Assembly (NCBI RefSeq): GCF_000317535.1
Contig: NC_019757.1
Span: 4,305,501-4,369,500 of the forward strand
Reading direction: 5' to 3'
DNA from: Cylindrospermum stagnale PCC 7417
GTDB taxonomy: Bacteria; Cyanobacteriota; Cyanobacteriia; Cyanobacteriales; Nostocaceae
DNA: 64,000 bases
Shown here: in pieces, positions 45,245 to 54,231 of the stretch
How positions within the stretch are numbered: position 1 is the first letter of the stretch
How the letters are laid out: the number at the start of each line of letters is the position of its first letter
The notes under the pieces: generated by a model
Seen by the model: the letters and a program-made list of their open reading frames with translations, nothing else
Database searches by the model: none
Told to the model about the DNA's origin: nothing
Program-made: the position numbers and the translations under genes

Positions 45245-46072
45245 ATGGATGCTTCCGAGCTATTAAAAACAATTACACTCCTGATTGACCAAGCAAAACG
45301 AGGGGAAATTGACCCTTGGGATGTCCAGGTGATTGAGGTGATTGACCGTTACTTAGAGCTAATGGCACCGGAGGTAACAGCAAGAGGCTATGAAGCCGAT
45401 TTGTCTCAGTCTGGACAGGCTTTTTTATCAGCATCCATGTTAGTATTATTCAAAGCTAACACCTTGGTACAATTGTCAACCGTAAGTGAAACCCAAGAAG
45501 ATGTAGTAGATGATATGCTGGTGAGCGAGGACGGGACGTTACATCAGGCGCATCGTCTCCAATTAGAGCGACACTTGCGTCGCCGTACAGCGGCAATGCC
45601 ACCACCAAAACGCCGCGTCACCCTGCAAGAGTTAATTGATCAATTGCAGATCATGGCAAACCAGCTAAAACTTGTACCCCAAGTCAGCAAACCTAACCGT
45701 CTCAAGCGTCAGCCCAGTGTCCAAACTATGCGGGAGGCACTAGAGTTAGCTCACCACGAAAATCTGACGGAAGTAGCTCTTGAACTGGAGCAGGTGTTGC
45801 ATCTTTGGGCAAGCAAGCTACATTTAGAACATAATTGGTTGAATCTGGAACAACTTGTACAGATGTGGACTCAAACAAAGCAACCATACCAGAATGGTTC
45901 TGCCCATGAGTCAGAACACAGCCAGCTAGTTAGCGTTTTTTGGGCGCTATTACTTCTCAGTGCTCAATCCAAGGTAGAGCTATTTCAAGAGGACTTTTAC
46001 CAGGAGATTAAAATTCGCTTAATCACAGAATCAGCCAACGCCTGCAAACCCTTGGAGCAGCAAATAAACTGA
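45245..46072 (+). CDS. scpA: Segregation and condensation protein A
   Basis: Kleisin subunit of the SMC-ScpA-ScpB chromosome condensin. 275 residues. N-terminal SMC-neck-binding helices (LLKTITLLIDQAKRGEIDPWDVQVIEVIDRYL), then FLSASMLVLFKANTLV, a charged middle with LRRRTAAMPPPKRRVT, and the C-terminal winged helix VSVFWALLLLSAQSKVELFQEDFYQEI that binds the SMC head. Cyanobacterial ScpA proteins are longer in the middle than the B. subtilis protein, as here. scpB and smc are not in the window. Confidence 0.92.
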   Translation: MDASELLKTITLLIDQAKRGEIDPWDVQVIEVIDRYLELMAPEVTARGYEADLSQSGQAFLSASMLVLFKANTLVQLSTVSETQEDVVDDMLVSEDGTLHQAHRLQLERHLRRRTAAMPPPKRRVTLQELIDQLQIMANQLKLVPQVSKPNRLKRQPSVQTMREALELAHHENLTEVALELEQVLHLWASKLHLEHNWLNLEQLVQMWTQTKQPYQNGSAHESEHSQLVSVFWALLLLSAQSKVELFQEDFYQEIKIRLITESANACKPLEQQIN

Positions 46073-46308
46073 GTCTGTCCAAGCCAGCCATACAGATAAT
46101 TTACTAATTTTTGCTTTAGCAAAACTCAGAATCCGAGTAAATTTAAAAGATAACTGATCGCTGGTGATCTGGTCATACCTACGGTTGCGACAACCAGCAA
46201 ATTCCTGTTATGCCTGTTTTTAGGGATTATTTAGAGCAGAAATAAAAACAGATGATAAAGTATCACTCGATAAAAGCAAACTGGTTTGTGGCTAAGGAAT
46301 AAAATTTT

Positions 46309-47475
46309 ATGAAAGCGATGATTCTCGCGGCAGGTAAGGGTACTCGCGTGCGTCCTATTACCTATACCATTCCCAAACCGATGATTCCCATCCTGCAAAA
46401 GCCAGTGATGGAATTTTTGCTGGAATTATTACGCCAACATGGATTTGACCAGATTATGGTCAATGTTAGCCATTTAGCTGAAGAAATAGAAAACTATTTC
46501 CGTGATGGTCAGCGGTTTGGTGTGCAGATTGCCTATTCGTTTGAAGGGCAAATTGTTGATGGTAAACTCGAGGGCGCTGCCATCGGCTCTGCTGGGGGGA
46601 TGCGGCGAATTCAAGACTTCTCGCCATTTTTTGATGATACTTTTGTGGTGTTGTGCGGTGATGCTTTGATTGACTTGGATTTGACTGCGGCAGTTAAGTG
46701 GCATAAATCTAAGGGGTCAATTGCTACCATCATCACGAAATCTGTCCCCGAAGAAGAAGTTTCTAGTTACGGTGTGGTCGTCACTGACGAAGATCATCGC
46801 GTCAAAGCTTTCCAAGAAAAACCCTCAACAGAAGAAGCCCTCAGTACCAACATCAATACAGGTATTTACATCTTTGAGCCTGAGGTTTTTAATTATATCC
46901 CCTCAGAAGTAGAGTATGACATTGGTAGCCAATTGTTCCCCAAACTGGTGGAAATCAATGCCCCTTTCTACGCTATCCCAATGGATTTTGAATGGGTAGA
47001 TATTGGTAAAGTACCAGATTACTGGCGAGCGATTCGCGGTGTACTTCTAGGGGAAATCAAAAACGTGCAAATTCCTGGTCATGAAGTTGCTCCTGGAATC
47101 TACACTGGCTTAAATGTTGCTGTGAATTGGGACAAAGTGGAGATCACAGGCCCAGTTTATATTGGCGGGATGACGAGAATCGAAGACGGGGCAAAAATCG
47201 TCGGGCCAGCGATGATCGGCCCTAATTGCTGGATATGCAGCGGTGCAACAGTAGAAAACAGTGTGATTTTTGAATGGTCGCGCTTAGGGCCGGGAGTCCG
47301 CTTGGTTGATAAGCTGGTGTTTGGACGTTACTGCGTGGATAAGACCGGGGCGGCGATAGATGTCCAAGCTGCTGCTTTAGACTGGCTGATTACCGATGCC
47401 CGTCAGACACCACCATCCAACACCCCTGTTGAGCGACAAGCGATCGCTGAATTGTTGGGGACAAATGCTAATTAG
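46309..47475 (+). CDS. NDP-sugar pyrophosphorylase (mannose-1-phosphate guanylyltransferase-like)
   Basis: 388 residues. N-terminal nucleotidyltransferase domain with MILAAGKGTRVRPITYTIPKPM (nucleotide and metal binding), VVLCGDALIDLDL and FQEKPSTEEALSTNINTGIYIF. Then a left-handed beta-helix (VYIGGMTRIEDGAKIVGPAMIG, VENSVIFEWSRLGPGVRL) and a short C-terminal tail. It makes an activated sugar nucleotide for cell-surface polysaccharide. GDP-mannose or dTDP-glucose types cannot be separated by motif reading. Monocistronic. Confidence 0.88.
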   Translation: MKAMILAAGKGTRVRPITYTIPKPMIPILQKPVMEFLLELLRQHGFDQIMVNVSHLAEEIENYFRDGQRFGVQIAYSFEGQIVDGKLEGAAIGSAGGMRRIQDFSPFFDDTFVVLCGDALIDLDLTAAVKWHKSKGSIATIITKSVPEEEVSSYGVVVTDEDHRVKAFQEKPSTEEALSTNINTGIYIFEPEVFNYIPSEVEYDIGSQLFPKLVEINAPFYAIPMDFEWVDIGKVPDYWRAIRGVLLGEIKNVQIPGHEVAPGIYTGLNVAVNWDKVEITGPVYIGGMTRIEDGAKIVGPAMIGPNCWICSGATVENSVIFEWSRLGPGVRLVDKLVFGRYCVDKTGAAIDVQAAALDWLITDARQTPPSNTPVERQAIAELLGTNAN

Positions 47476-47515
47476 TCATTAGTCATTAGTCATTAGTCAT
47501 TGGTCATTAGTCATG
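47473..47515. repeat. Heptamer tandem repeat TCATTAG
   Basis: Four perfect TTAGTCA units and degenerate ones in the spacer between the convergent sugar-transferase and speA genes. The same heptamer recurs at 49664-49700, at the other end of speA. Confidence 0.85.
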
Positions 47516-47549
47516 AGTTATGAGACTTGGGACTAATGACCACTAACAA

Positions 47550-49568
47550 CTAACTATTCAAATACGTATATCTTTGCAGGCTTTGCTCGTAAGTTTGTAG
47601 CAGTCGTTGAGATTCAGCTAGGGTGATGCGCTTGTCTTCTAAGGCTTTCTCGCAACGCTGACGGATTCTTTCCACCAAATCCTCGGAGTCGTACTGCACG
47701 TAACTTACTACTTCGCTCATCGTATCACCCTTGACCACATGCTCAATCTGGTAGCCTTTGGGCGTTAATTGGATATGAACGGCGTTGGTGTCCCCAAAGA
47801 GGTTATGCAAGTTGCCCATGATTTCCTGGTAAGCTCCATTGAGGAACATCCCCATATAATAGGCTTCTCCAGGCCTAAAGGTGTGCAGTTCTAAAACCGA
47901 TTTGACATCGCGCAGGTCGATAAAGCGGTCAATTTTGCCATCACTGTCGCAGGTGAGGTCTGCTAAAATCGCTCGTCGCGTTGGTTCTTCATCTAGGCGG
48001 TGTATCGGCATGATCGGGAATAATTGGTCGATCGCCCAACAGTCTGGTGCCGATTGAAACACAGAAAGATTGATGTAGTAGATGGAAGCCATGATTTTCT
48101 CTAGGTCTTCCAGTTCGTCTGGTACGTATTCTTGCTGCCTAGTGATGGTGAGAATTTTTTGACAACAAGCCCAGTAAAGCCGCTCTGCTTTGGCTCGTTC
48201 TCTGAGGCGCAAAATTCCTAAATTAAAGCGGCTGATGGCTTCTTCTTTGAATTGGGCGGCGTCGTGGTAGAACTCCTGATAGTTCTCTTTGTTGATCGAT
48301 TGGTAGGTTTCCCAAAGGTAATTAATTATGGGGGATTCTCCCTCTTGTGGGGGTTCTGGGAGGTCGAGGGGGACATCGCTGGTACTGAGAACGTCAAAGA
48401 TGAGCACTGACTGATGGGAGGCGATCGCACGTCCACTTTCGCTAATCAGTGTTGGTACGGGAATTTGCCGTTCTGCACAGGTATCTTTTAACTCTGCCAC
48501 GATGTCATTGGCATAGTTCTGCATGTTGTAATTTTTCGAGGCGTAGAAGTTGGTTTGCGAACCGTCATAATCGACACCCAATCCGCCACCAACATCGAGA
48601 TATTTCATATTTCCGCCCAGCATCGCCAACTCCACATAGATGCGACTGGCTTCTTGGATGGCATCCTTAATCACATTAATCGCGGAGATTTGCGAACCAA
48701 TATGGAAGTGCAACAACTGCAAAGAATCCAGCAGGTCAGCGTCCCGTAACTTGTCCACGGCTTCGATAATTTCGGGAATCGTCAACCCAAATTTAGCGCG
48801 ATCGCCAGTTGAAGTTCCCCAGCGTCCCATCCCTTGGGTGCTTAACTTAGCACGAACCCCCAAAATAGGCTTAATCCCCAGTTGCTTGTTAGCAGCAATC
48901 ACCAAATCGACTTCTTCCACCTGTTCTAAGACGATAATTGGCGTTTGCCCTAGTCTTTGGGCTAACATTGCTGTTTCGATGTATTCTCGGTCTTTATAGC
49001 CGTTGCAGATTAACAAGGCTCCTGCTGTATCCAGCAAAGCTAGAGCAATCATCAATTCTGGCTTTGAGCCGGCTTCTAAACCAAATTGATGGGGTTTACC
49101 AAACCGGACTAAATCTTCTATTAAGTGCCGCTGCTGGTTACACTTGACGGGAAACACACCACGATAAACGCCAGGGTAATTGTAGCGGGCGATCGCTTTA
49201 GCAAAACAAGCATTCAACCGCTCAATCCGATCTTCCAAAATATCGGAAAAGCGAATCAGCATCGGTAGCCCCAAATTACGCTGCTTCAAGGCGTTGACTA
49301 ATTCAAACAAGTCTAGAGAACCGCCACGATCTCCCTTGGGAGAAACAGTGACGTGACCAGCAGCGCTAATCGAAAAATAAGGCTGTCCCCAACCTTCAAT
49401 CCGGTAAAGGTCTTCGCTATCCTCAATTTTCCAAGAGCGCGGCAAATCTCCTGTAGTACTACTAGGTGGTAGCAGCTTTTTTTGCTTATTATTTTTTACT
49501 TCAGACTTGTGTCCGTTGGTTGGTAGTTTAACCACCTCATCCGATGTAGCACTTGACTCGACACCCAT
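47550..49568 (-). CDS. speA: Biosynthetic arginine decarboxylase
   Basis: PLP enzyme converting arginine to agmatine for polyamine synthesis. About 672 residues from the ATG giving MGVESSATSDEVV, chosen because AGGAAG lies just upstream and I recall homologues beginning there; in-frame ATGs at 49616 and 49679 are possible, but the 49679 one is made of STRR repeat with no ribosome site. Motifs: YRGVFPVKCNQQ (PLP lysine), QFGLEAGSKPEL, LLHFHIGSQI, LDVGGGLGVDYDGS, LISESGRAIASHQSVLIFDVL. Fold type III, cytoplasmic. Confidence 0.94.
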   Translation of the reverse strand: MGVESSATSDEVVKLPTNGHKSEVKNNKQKKLLPPSSTTGDLPRSWKIEDSEDLYRIEGWGQPYFSISAAGHVTVSPKGDRGGSLDLFELVNALKQRNLGLPMLIRFSDILEDRIERLNACFAKAIARYNYPGVYRGVFPVKCNQQRHLIEDLVRFGKPHQFGLEAGSKPELMIALALLDTAGALLICNGYKDREYIETAMLAQRLGQTPIIVLEQVEEVDLVIAANKQLGIKPILGVRAKLSTQGMGRWGTSTGDRAKFGLTIPEIIEAVDKLRDADLLDSLQLLHFHIGSQISAINVIKDAIQEASRIYVELAMLGGNMKYLDVGGGLGVDYDGSQTNFYASKNYNMQNYANDIVAELKDTCAERQIPVPTLISESGRAIASHQSVLIFDVLSTSDVPLDLPEPPQEGESPIINYLWETYQSINKENYQEFYHDAAQFKEEAISRFNLGILRLRERAKAERLYWACCQKILTITRQQEYVPDELEDLEKIMASIYYINLSVFQSAPDCWAIDQLFPIMPIHRLDEEPTRRAILADLTCDSDGKIDRFIDLRDVKSVLELHTFRPGEAYYMGMFLNGAYQEIMGNLHNLFGDTNAVHIQLTPKGYQIEHVVKGDTMSEVVSYVQYDSEDLVERIRQRCEKALEDKRITLAESQRLLQTYEQSLQRYTYLNS

Positions 49569-49663
49569 TTCTTCCTGACCTCTGTGTTTTACCCACGAAC
49601 AATTTAACGCATTCATCTGGTAACGGATATCCACTAACGAGATAATTTCTGCGATAAACTCTG

Positions 49664-49700
49664 ATTGGTCATTAGTCATTGGTCATTAGTCATTAGTCCT
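49664..49700. repeat. TCATTAG tandem repeat overlapping a possible speA start
   Basis: ATTGGTCATTAGTCATTGGT followed by CATTAGTCATTAGTCC. Read on the minus strand it supplies the codons ATGACTAATGACCAA of the longest speA frame, so that frame may be a repeat-made N-terminal extension. Confidence 0.7.
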
Positions 49701-49799
49701 TGGCTAAGAATAAAAAGCCTTTCGACTAGTGGACAAAGGACAACTGAACAAAAGACAACGGACTAATTCAAAAATTTTATTAAGTTTTGGGAGACAGCA

Positions 49800-50249
49800 A
49801 TGGAGCGTACATTTTTAGCAATTAAGCCTGATGGAGTACAACGTGGACTGGTAGCGGAAATTATCGGTCGCTTTGAAACTAAAGGCTTTACCCTCGTTGG
49901 CTTGAAGTTCTTGAAAGTCAGCCAGGAATTAGCACAACAACACTATGGTGTTCACCGGTCAAGACCCTTTTTTGCTAGTTTGGTCGAATTTATCACTTCC
50001 GGGCCTGTGGTAGCGATGGTGTGGGAAGGTGATGGCGTAATTGCCTCTGCGAGAAAAATAATTGGGGCGACAAACCCATTAACCGCGGAGCCAGGAACGA
50101 TTCGGGGCGATTTTGGAATTAATATTGGGCGCAACCTGATTCATGGTTCTGATGCTCCAGAAACGGCACAAAAAGAAATTGCCCTGTGGTTTAAGGATGA
50201 AGAATTAGTCAGTTGGCAACCGCAATTAACACCTTGGTTGCACGAATAA
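49800..50249 (+). CDS. ndk: Nucleoside diphosphate kinase
   Basis: Transfers gamma-phosphate between nucleotides through a phosphohistidine. 149 residues, full length. Motifs: [63 protein letters not shown] and the active-site [10 protein letters not shown] with the catalytic His. GGGAGAC precedes the ATG. The short spacer after it (50260-50300) is a GGGTAATTGG/GGTGATGGG-type tandem repeat before the convergent TerC gene. Confidence 0.97.
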   Translation: MERTFLAIKPDGVQRGLVAEIIGRFETKGFTLVGLKFLKVSQELAQQHYGVHRSRPFFASLVEFITSGPVVAMVWEGDGVIASARKIIGATNPLTAEPGTIRGDFGINIGRNLIHGSDAPETAQKEIALWFKDEELVSWQPQLTPWLHE

Positions 50250-50338
50250 TTTAGGCTAGGTGATGGGTAATTGGTAATGGGTGATGGGTAATTGGGGAAG
50301 AGAAAAAGCTTCTTACCTATGACCCATGACCCACCTGC

Positions 50339-51061
50339 TTATTTTGACACTTCGGTTTTCTCTGCTTCTTCTGGGGCTAATTCAACGACAGTGCGTTTGG
50401 AAAATCCCCAGATGAAGATGAGGGCGATCGCACTAATCACAAGCCATTCTGGTGGTACTAAATTATCGTTGACCACTTTCAACAGCAGGCGCAAGCCGAC
50501 AAAAGCCACCGTAATATAACCTGCGTCTTCTAGGTTTTCATATTCATCTAGCCAGCGGATGAACAATCCCGCCATGTATCGCAGTATGATAATGCCAAGG
50601 GTTGCGCCTGTAAGTACCAACCACTTTTCTTGAGAAACGGCGATCGCAGTTGTGACGCTATCTAAAGAAAAAGCTAGATCCGTAAAGGCTAACACTGGTA
50701 TTGCCTGCCACAGCGACTTAAAACGCGGGCCGTGGTGGTGACTCTCCTCGCCTTCGTCAGAGGTAAAGTGTTGGAATACTAACCACAGCAGGTAAGCAGC
50801 GCCCAATAGTTCAAATTGCCAATATGCTTGTACCCAAGTGGCTGTGAGGATCAAGCTGATTCGCAAGACGTAAGCAAAGACTAAACCAATGTTGAGGGCT
50901 TTCCCCTCAAGTTCTTTGTCTTCCAGCCCTTGGGCGATTGCTGCGAGTGCGATCGCATTATCAGCAGACAGCACCGCCTCTAACATCACCAAAATTAGCA
51001 GGACTATTAAGGCTTCAATGCTGAAGTGAAAGTTCAGGTAATCAAAAATTTGGTCTAGCAT
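50339..51061 (-). CDS. TerC/Alx-family membrane protein
   Basis: 240 residues, about seven membrane helices. Family motifs: LEAVLSADNAIALAAIA (helix 2) and FTDLAFSLDSVTTAIAVS (helix 4-5), each with the paired acidic residues typical of TerC. A cytosolic loop has EGEESHHHGPR, possibly metal-binding. C-terminal tail is acidic. In bacteria such proteins export manganese or act in metal loading of exported enzymes; that role here is inferred from family only. Confidence 0.9.
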   Translation of the reverse strand: MLDQIFDYLNFHFSIEALIVLLILVMLEAVLSADNAIALAAIAQGLEDKELEGKALNIGLVFAYVLRISLILTATWVQAYWQFELLGAAYLLWLVFQHFTSDEGEESHHHGPRFKSLWQAIPVLAFTDLAFSLDSVTTAIAVSQEKWLVLTGATLGIIILRYMAGLFIRWLDEYENLEDAGYITVAFVGLRLLLKVVNDNLVPPEWLVISAIALIFIWGFSKRTVVELAPEEAEKTEVSK

Positions 51062-51274
51062 CCAGGTTTCTCAAGCAGGAAAAATTAAAAATTAACAGGT
51101 ACAGAGATTTTCTAACTATAAAAGTACAATAAATTGCTACCTTCTTAATTCAGCTTAACGCGACTGTGAGCCACAAGATTACTACTAGCTACAGGAAAGA
51201 GAACCAAAATTAGTACGTCGCCATATTACGGCTTGACTATTTTTTACTCAAGAATTAGATTGATCGAGTCCTGC

Positions 51275-52831
51275 TTAAGACTTCATGACTAAATTAGTCA
51301 ACATGGTGTTCATCTTGTTGACCGACTCGATGTACTCTCGTTCTGGCAATGATTCCGCCACAATGCCTGCCCCAGCGTTCAAGTAGACAGAATCACCATA
51401 TTGGTAAGCTGAACGAATGGCGATCGCTAAATCTGACGCTCCCTCGCTGTTTATGTAACCAATGGCACCAGCATAAAGTCCTCGCGGCTCGTCTTCTAGA
51501 CGGTCAATCCATTCCAGCGCCCGGTGTTTGTCAATTCCGGATACGGTAATTCCAGGAAATAAAGCCTTCATCGCATCCCATGAGGTCAATCCTTGTTTGA
51601 GTTGACCACCAACCTGTGATGATAAATGCTGCACAGTCCGGTACTTTTTCACTTCCATGAAGTCAAGAATCTGAACAGTTTGGGGCAAACAAACCGAAGC
51701 CATCTCGCTTTGCGCCAGCCAGATCGAAAGTGCATGTTCTTTCACTTCCTTCGCATCGGAGAATAATTCGCCCTGTAGACTAGCATCTTCTTCTGAGCTA
51801 GAACCTCTAGGTCGAGTTCCTGCTAGCGGATTGGTAACGACGAAGCCACCAGCGGTGGATTTCATAAAAATCTCAGGACTAAAGCCTACAGCAGATACAT
51901 CTCCTAGACCCAGACAATATGAGCGTGCTGAATTGTTATTCTTGGCTCCTAATACATAGGTTCCAAGAACATCCATATTGCCTTTCACCTTCAGATGGCG
52001 GGAAATAATGGCTTTATGTAACTGACCGCTTTGAATCGCCGAAATCATAGTATCAACCTGATTTTGATAATGCTGTTTATCAGCAAAATCCAGGACTATA
52101 GGTGTGGCGATATAGTCTTTTAGTTGGCTATCGCCGAATAACACTTCAGTGATTTTCGTTGGCAATCTGATGCTTTTGACATATACTCCCTTAGGAGTGA
52201 TGTGAATTTCTGTTTCTGGAACCATAAAATAGAGTAATGGCTGCTGGATTGCTTTTGAGTAGGGGTAGTAGAAGCGGGATATATCGAAGCCTACGTAACC
52301 ATAAGCTGTCCAATTTTTCACTGGTAAAGAGGCAAGGGCGGATTCTACCTGTTTGAGTGGATCGCTAATCGCCTCCGTACAGATCGTTTGTCCCTTATAG
52401 CTAAGTGAAACGGTTTCAGTGCTTACTGATACCTCAGCTAACACATTTCCAGCAATGCGTATTGAGTTTTTACTTTCGTACATCACGTAGTTAGAAAACC
52501 GTCCTGAGGACAGCAGATTCTGCAACAGAATCAAAGGCTCCATCGGTTCGGGGATGAACAATTCGTAATAAGTTAGGAAACCACTTGCTATTTGGTGCAT
52601 GGGCTTACTTCTATCTTTTGATGCTTCAACCTCCAGTAGCATAAGAGGCACATAGATCAAACCTGCGCTGTCTGGAGGGTTACTTTCAACAGATTTATCG
52701 ACTAAATCGCCAATAAATTCTTGCCGTAAGTCTTCAGGTATCCTGGCAGTAATGGAATTTAACGTTGATCGAATAAACCCTCTCAATCCTTCTTTTCCTT
52801 GAAAAATCATATGGGTCTGTTTTAACTCCAC
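51275..52831 (-). CDS. Salicylate synthase-like chorismate enzyme with methyltransferase-derived N-terminus
   Basis: Chorismate-utilising enzyme of the MbtI/Irp9 type. Seen: KAIISRHLKV, ALGFSPE-like VGFSPEIFM, PLAGTRPRG, DAKEVKEHALSI, VQHLSSQVGG, LFPGITVSGIDK and EPRGLYAGAIGY. These match salicylate synthases better than anthranilate synthase TrpE, but isochorismate synthase is possible. The enzyme proper probably begins near Met78 (52600), about 36 residues before NYVMYES. The frame runs in phase from a GTG at 52831 through the tail of a SAM methyltransferase (GKEGLRGFIRSTLNSITARI, LLEVEASK). Whether both parts are made as one protein is unknown. The product would be salicylate or isochorismate, a siderophore precursor or signal. 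Confidence 0.8.
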   Translation of the reverse strand: MELKQTHMIFQGKEGLRGFIRSTLNSITARIPEDLRQEFIGDLVDKSVESNPPDSAGLIYVPLMLLEVEASKDRSKPMHQIASGFLTYYELFIPEPMEPLILLQNLLSSGRFSNYVMYESKNSIRIAGNVLAEVSVSTETVSLSYKGQTICTEAISDPLKQVESALASLPVKNWTAYGYVGFDISRFYYPYSKAIQQPLLYFMVPETEIHITPKGVYVKSIRLPTKITEVLFGDSQLKDYIATPIVLDFADKQHYQNQVDTMISAIQSGQLHKAIISRHLKVKGNMDVLGTYVLGAKNNNSARSYCLGLGDVSAVGFSPEIFMKSTAGGFVVTNPLAGTRPRGSSSEEDASLQGELFSDAKEVKEHALSIWLAQSEMASVCLPQTVQILDFMEVKKYRTVQHLSSQVGGQLKQGLTSWDAMKALFPGITVSGIDKHRALEWIDRLEDEPRGLYAGAIGYINSEGASDLAIAIRSAYQYGDSVYLNAGAGIVAESLPEREYIESVNKMNTMLTNLVMKS

Positions 52832-52960
52832 CCGCTTGGCTTTTAAACCACACTCTTCTAATAGAGCCTGATATTCATTGGTTTCGTAAAAAGCATAAGA
52901 CCAAGGGAAATTATCGAAATTGCGATCGCTAATACAAAAGCCGTAGCCCAGTGAAAAGGC
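52601..52960 (-). pseudogene. C-terminal remnant of a SAM-dependent methyltransferase
   Basis: From the TGA at 52961-52963 an open frame without a start codon for 43 codons reads NFDNFPWSYAFYETNEYQAL, LLEECGLKAKRVELKQ, then continues into the N-terminus of the chorismate enzyme (FQGKEGLRGFIRST to MLLEVEASK). This is the substrate-lid and C-terminal end of class I methyltransferases of the trans-aconitate type. The Rossmann half with the SAM motif is missing. It overlaps the preceding CDS entry. Confidence 0.65.
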
Positions 52961-53001
52961 TCATTCTGCCAAACTGTGTCCCAAATTTTTCCTATTCCCA
53001 C
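52858..53001 (-). CDS. Possible 47-residue membrane peptide
   Basis: GTG start at 53001 with GAGGGG 6 bp upstream; codes a polar start (IGKIWDTVWQNEPFHW) and one hydrophobic helix (ATAFVLAIAISIISLGLMLF). It overlaps the methyltransferase remnant in another frame, so only one of the two readings need be meaningful. I do not recognise it. Confidence 0.25.
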   Translation of the reverse strand: MGIGKIWDTVWQNEPFHWATAFVLAIAISIISLGLMLFTKPMNIRLY

Positions 53002-53026
53002 AAAGCACCCCTCGTGTTTATCTTGA

Positions 53027-53371
53027 TTACAACTTGCTAAATCGCGCGATTTCGTCAGCAGAGAGAACCGTGTTCGCTTCCCGCACAGGCAAATGTGCTG
53101 CATCCAAGCGGTTATCTGTCAGTTCCCGAAGTCTTAAGCTGTAAAGTTTTTCACCCTCCGCTTCAGTGTCCTCAACTAAATAAACCTGTTCTGGTGCATA
53201 GCTTCTCAGCAAACGCACCTGCAAACAGGTTTTTAAATCTCGTGATGAGGTTGATAGGGATGAATTTTCACCAAAAAGTTCACGCGCTGCTTTCCAAGCG
53301 TGATTAAGCGCCGTAATCTCCTTAAGCAATTGCTCCAGAGAGCAATGCAACAGTTCCGCAGTTTCAGCCAT
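53027..53371 (-). CDS. Conserved cyanobacterial hypothetical protein
   Basis: 114 residues, function unknown. Helical N-terminus (LLHCSLEQLLKEITALNHAW, KAARELFGE), then a strand-rich part with LQVRLLRSYAPEQVYLVEDT, and a helical end (REANTVLSADEIARFSKL). No signal peptide or membrane helix. Codon use looks native. It precedes the methyltransferase remnant and salicylate synthase in the same direction and could share their transcript. Confidence 0.65.
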   Translation of the reverse strand: MAETAELLHCSLEQLLKEITALNHAWKAARELFGENSSLSTSSRDLKTCLQVRLLRSYAPEQVYLVEDTEAEGEKLYSLRLRELTDNRLDAAHLPVREANTVLSADEIARFSKL

Positions 53372-53522
53372 CTACGCTTTTACCCTACTTACCTGTGCTT
53401 CAACAAGCTTTTATTCCCTGATATGGAGACGAAGTTAACTTTTTTTTGCTAAATCTATACTGAATAAAAGTAATAACCTGACTACAAGCTGCCAAAAGCT
53501 AGGTAAAAATGTGTTACGAATT

Positions 53523-53596
53523 GTAGGTTGGGTAGAACGTAGTGAAACCCAACAAATTCGCGGATATGTTGGGTTTCGTTCGTCTACCCAACCTAC
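53523..53596. repeat. Long palindromic repeat (GTAGGTTGGGTAGA type)
   Basis: Arms begin GTAGGTTGGGTAGA and end TCTACCCAACCTAC, with inner arms GAAACCCAACA / TGTTGGGTTTC around ATTCGCGGATA. This has the look of a dispersed miniature element. It occupies the spacer 53372-53688, which otherwise holds only the likely promoter of the next gene. Confidence 0.85.
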
Positions 53597-53688
53597 GTAG
53601 ACGTTAAGCTTTAGGCTTAACTGAACTGTATTGTAATATATAGTTTAAATAGATATGCTAGTGATGCTAGACACTAAGGAAATCCAAC

Positions 53689-54117
53689 ATGATGATTGGT
53701 AAGACTAAGTTACATCCCCACAAAATAGTTTTGTGTCTGGGTGTGGTTTGTGGGGTTTTGGGTGTGGTGAGTCCCGATACCGTATCTTCTCAAACTATTC
53801 CTGTACGCATAGTTAGGGTTACGGCTACGGGAGGTACTACTTTCAAACTGCGAGATAGCTGGTATCAACAATCATCTCAGATAGCAAATGACAAAAAATG
53901 CCCTGTTAAACCAGGTGAGAAATTTTTTGTTTCTTCTATTAAAAGAAGTATTAGTAATAGTCCGACACCTCCCAAAGGTAATAGCGAACGCATCGCTGAT
54001 TACTGGGAAGTAACATTTGAGCAACCCCTCTTATGCGATCAGCAAAGTGAAACTCAGCAAACCTGGTTTGTTTATAAAAAGCACGTCCAAGAATTAAAAA
54101 CTGTCGTTGTCCCCTAG
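53689..54117 (+). CDS. Secreted hypothetical protein
   Basis: 142 residues, function unknown. Signal peptide with core IVLCLGVVCGVLGVVSP, cleavage probably after VSS or SSQT. The mature part has two or three cysteines (KKCPVKPGEKFFVSSI, PLLCDQQSE) and a beta-rich pattern (FKLRDSWYQQSSQ, ADYWEVTFEQ, TWFVYKKHVQEL) suggestive of a small beta-barrel or SH3-like domain. Start could be the first or second Met. Confidence 0.6.
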   Translation: MMIGKTKLHPHKIVLCLGVVCGVLGVVSPDTVSSQTIPVRIVRVTATGGTTFKLRDSWYQQSSQIANDKKCPVKPGEKFFVSSIKRSISNSPTPPKGNSERIADYWEVTFEQPLLCDQQSETQQTWFVYKKHVQELKTVVVP

Positions 54118-54231
54118 TGGAATTAGAGAATTATTAAAAACTAAATTCCCAGATTTAAGCCTAAGAATAATATAGCCTGGGTTAGCAGGCTGCGTTATGG
54201 AGCCAGTGACTTCAGCCTGAGGACTGAAATA

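Noticed and set aside
53523-53596. Rho-independent terminator for the gene at 53027
   Set aside because: It lies upstream of that gene's start, and its arms are long and of dispersed-repeat type, so a mobile palindrome explains it better.
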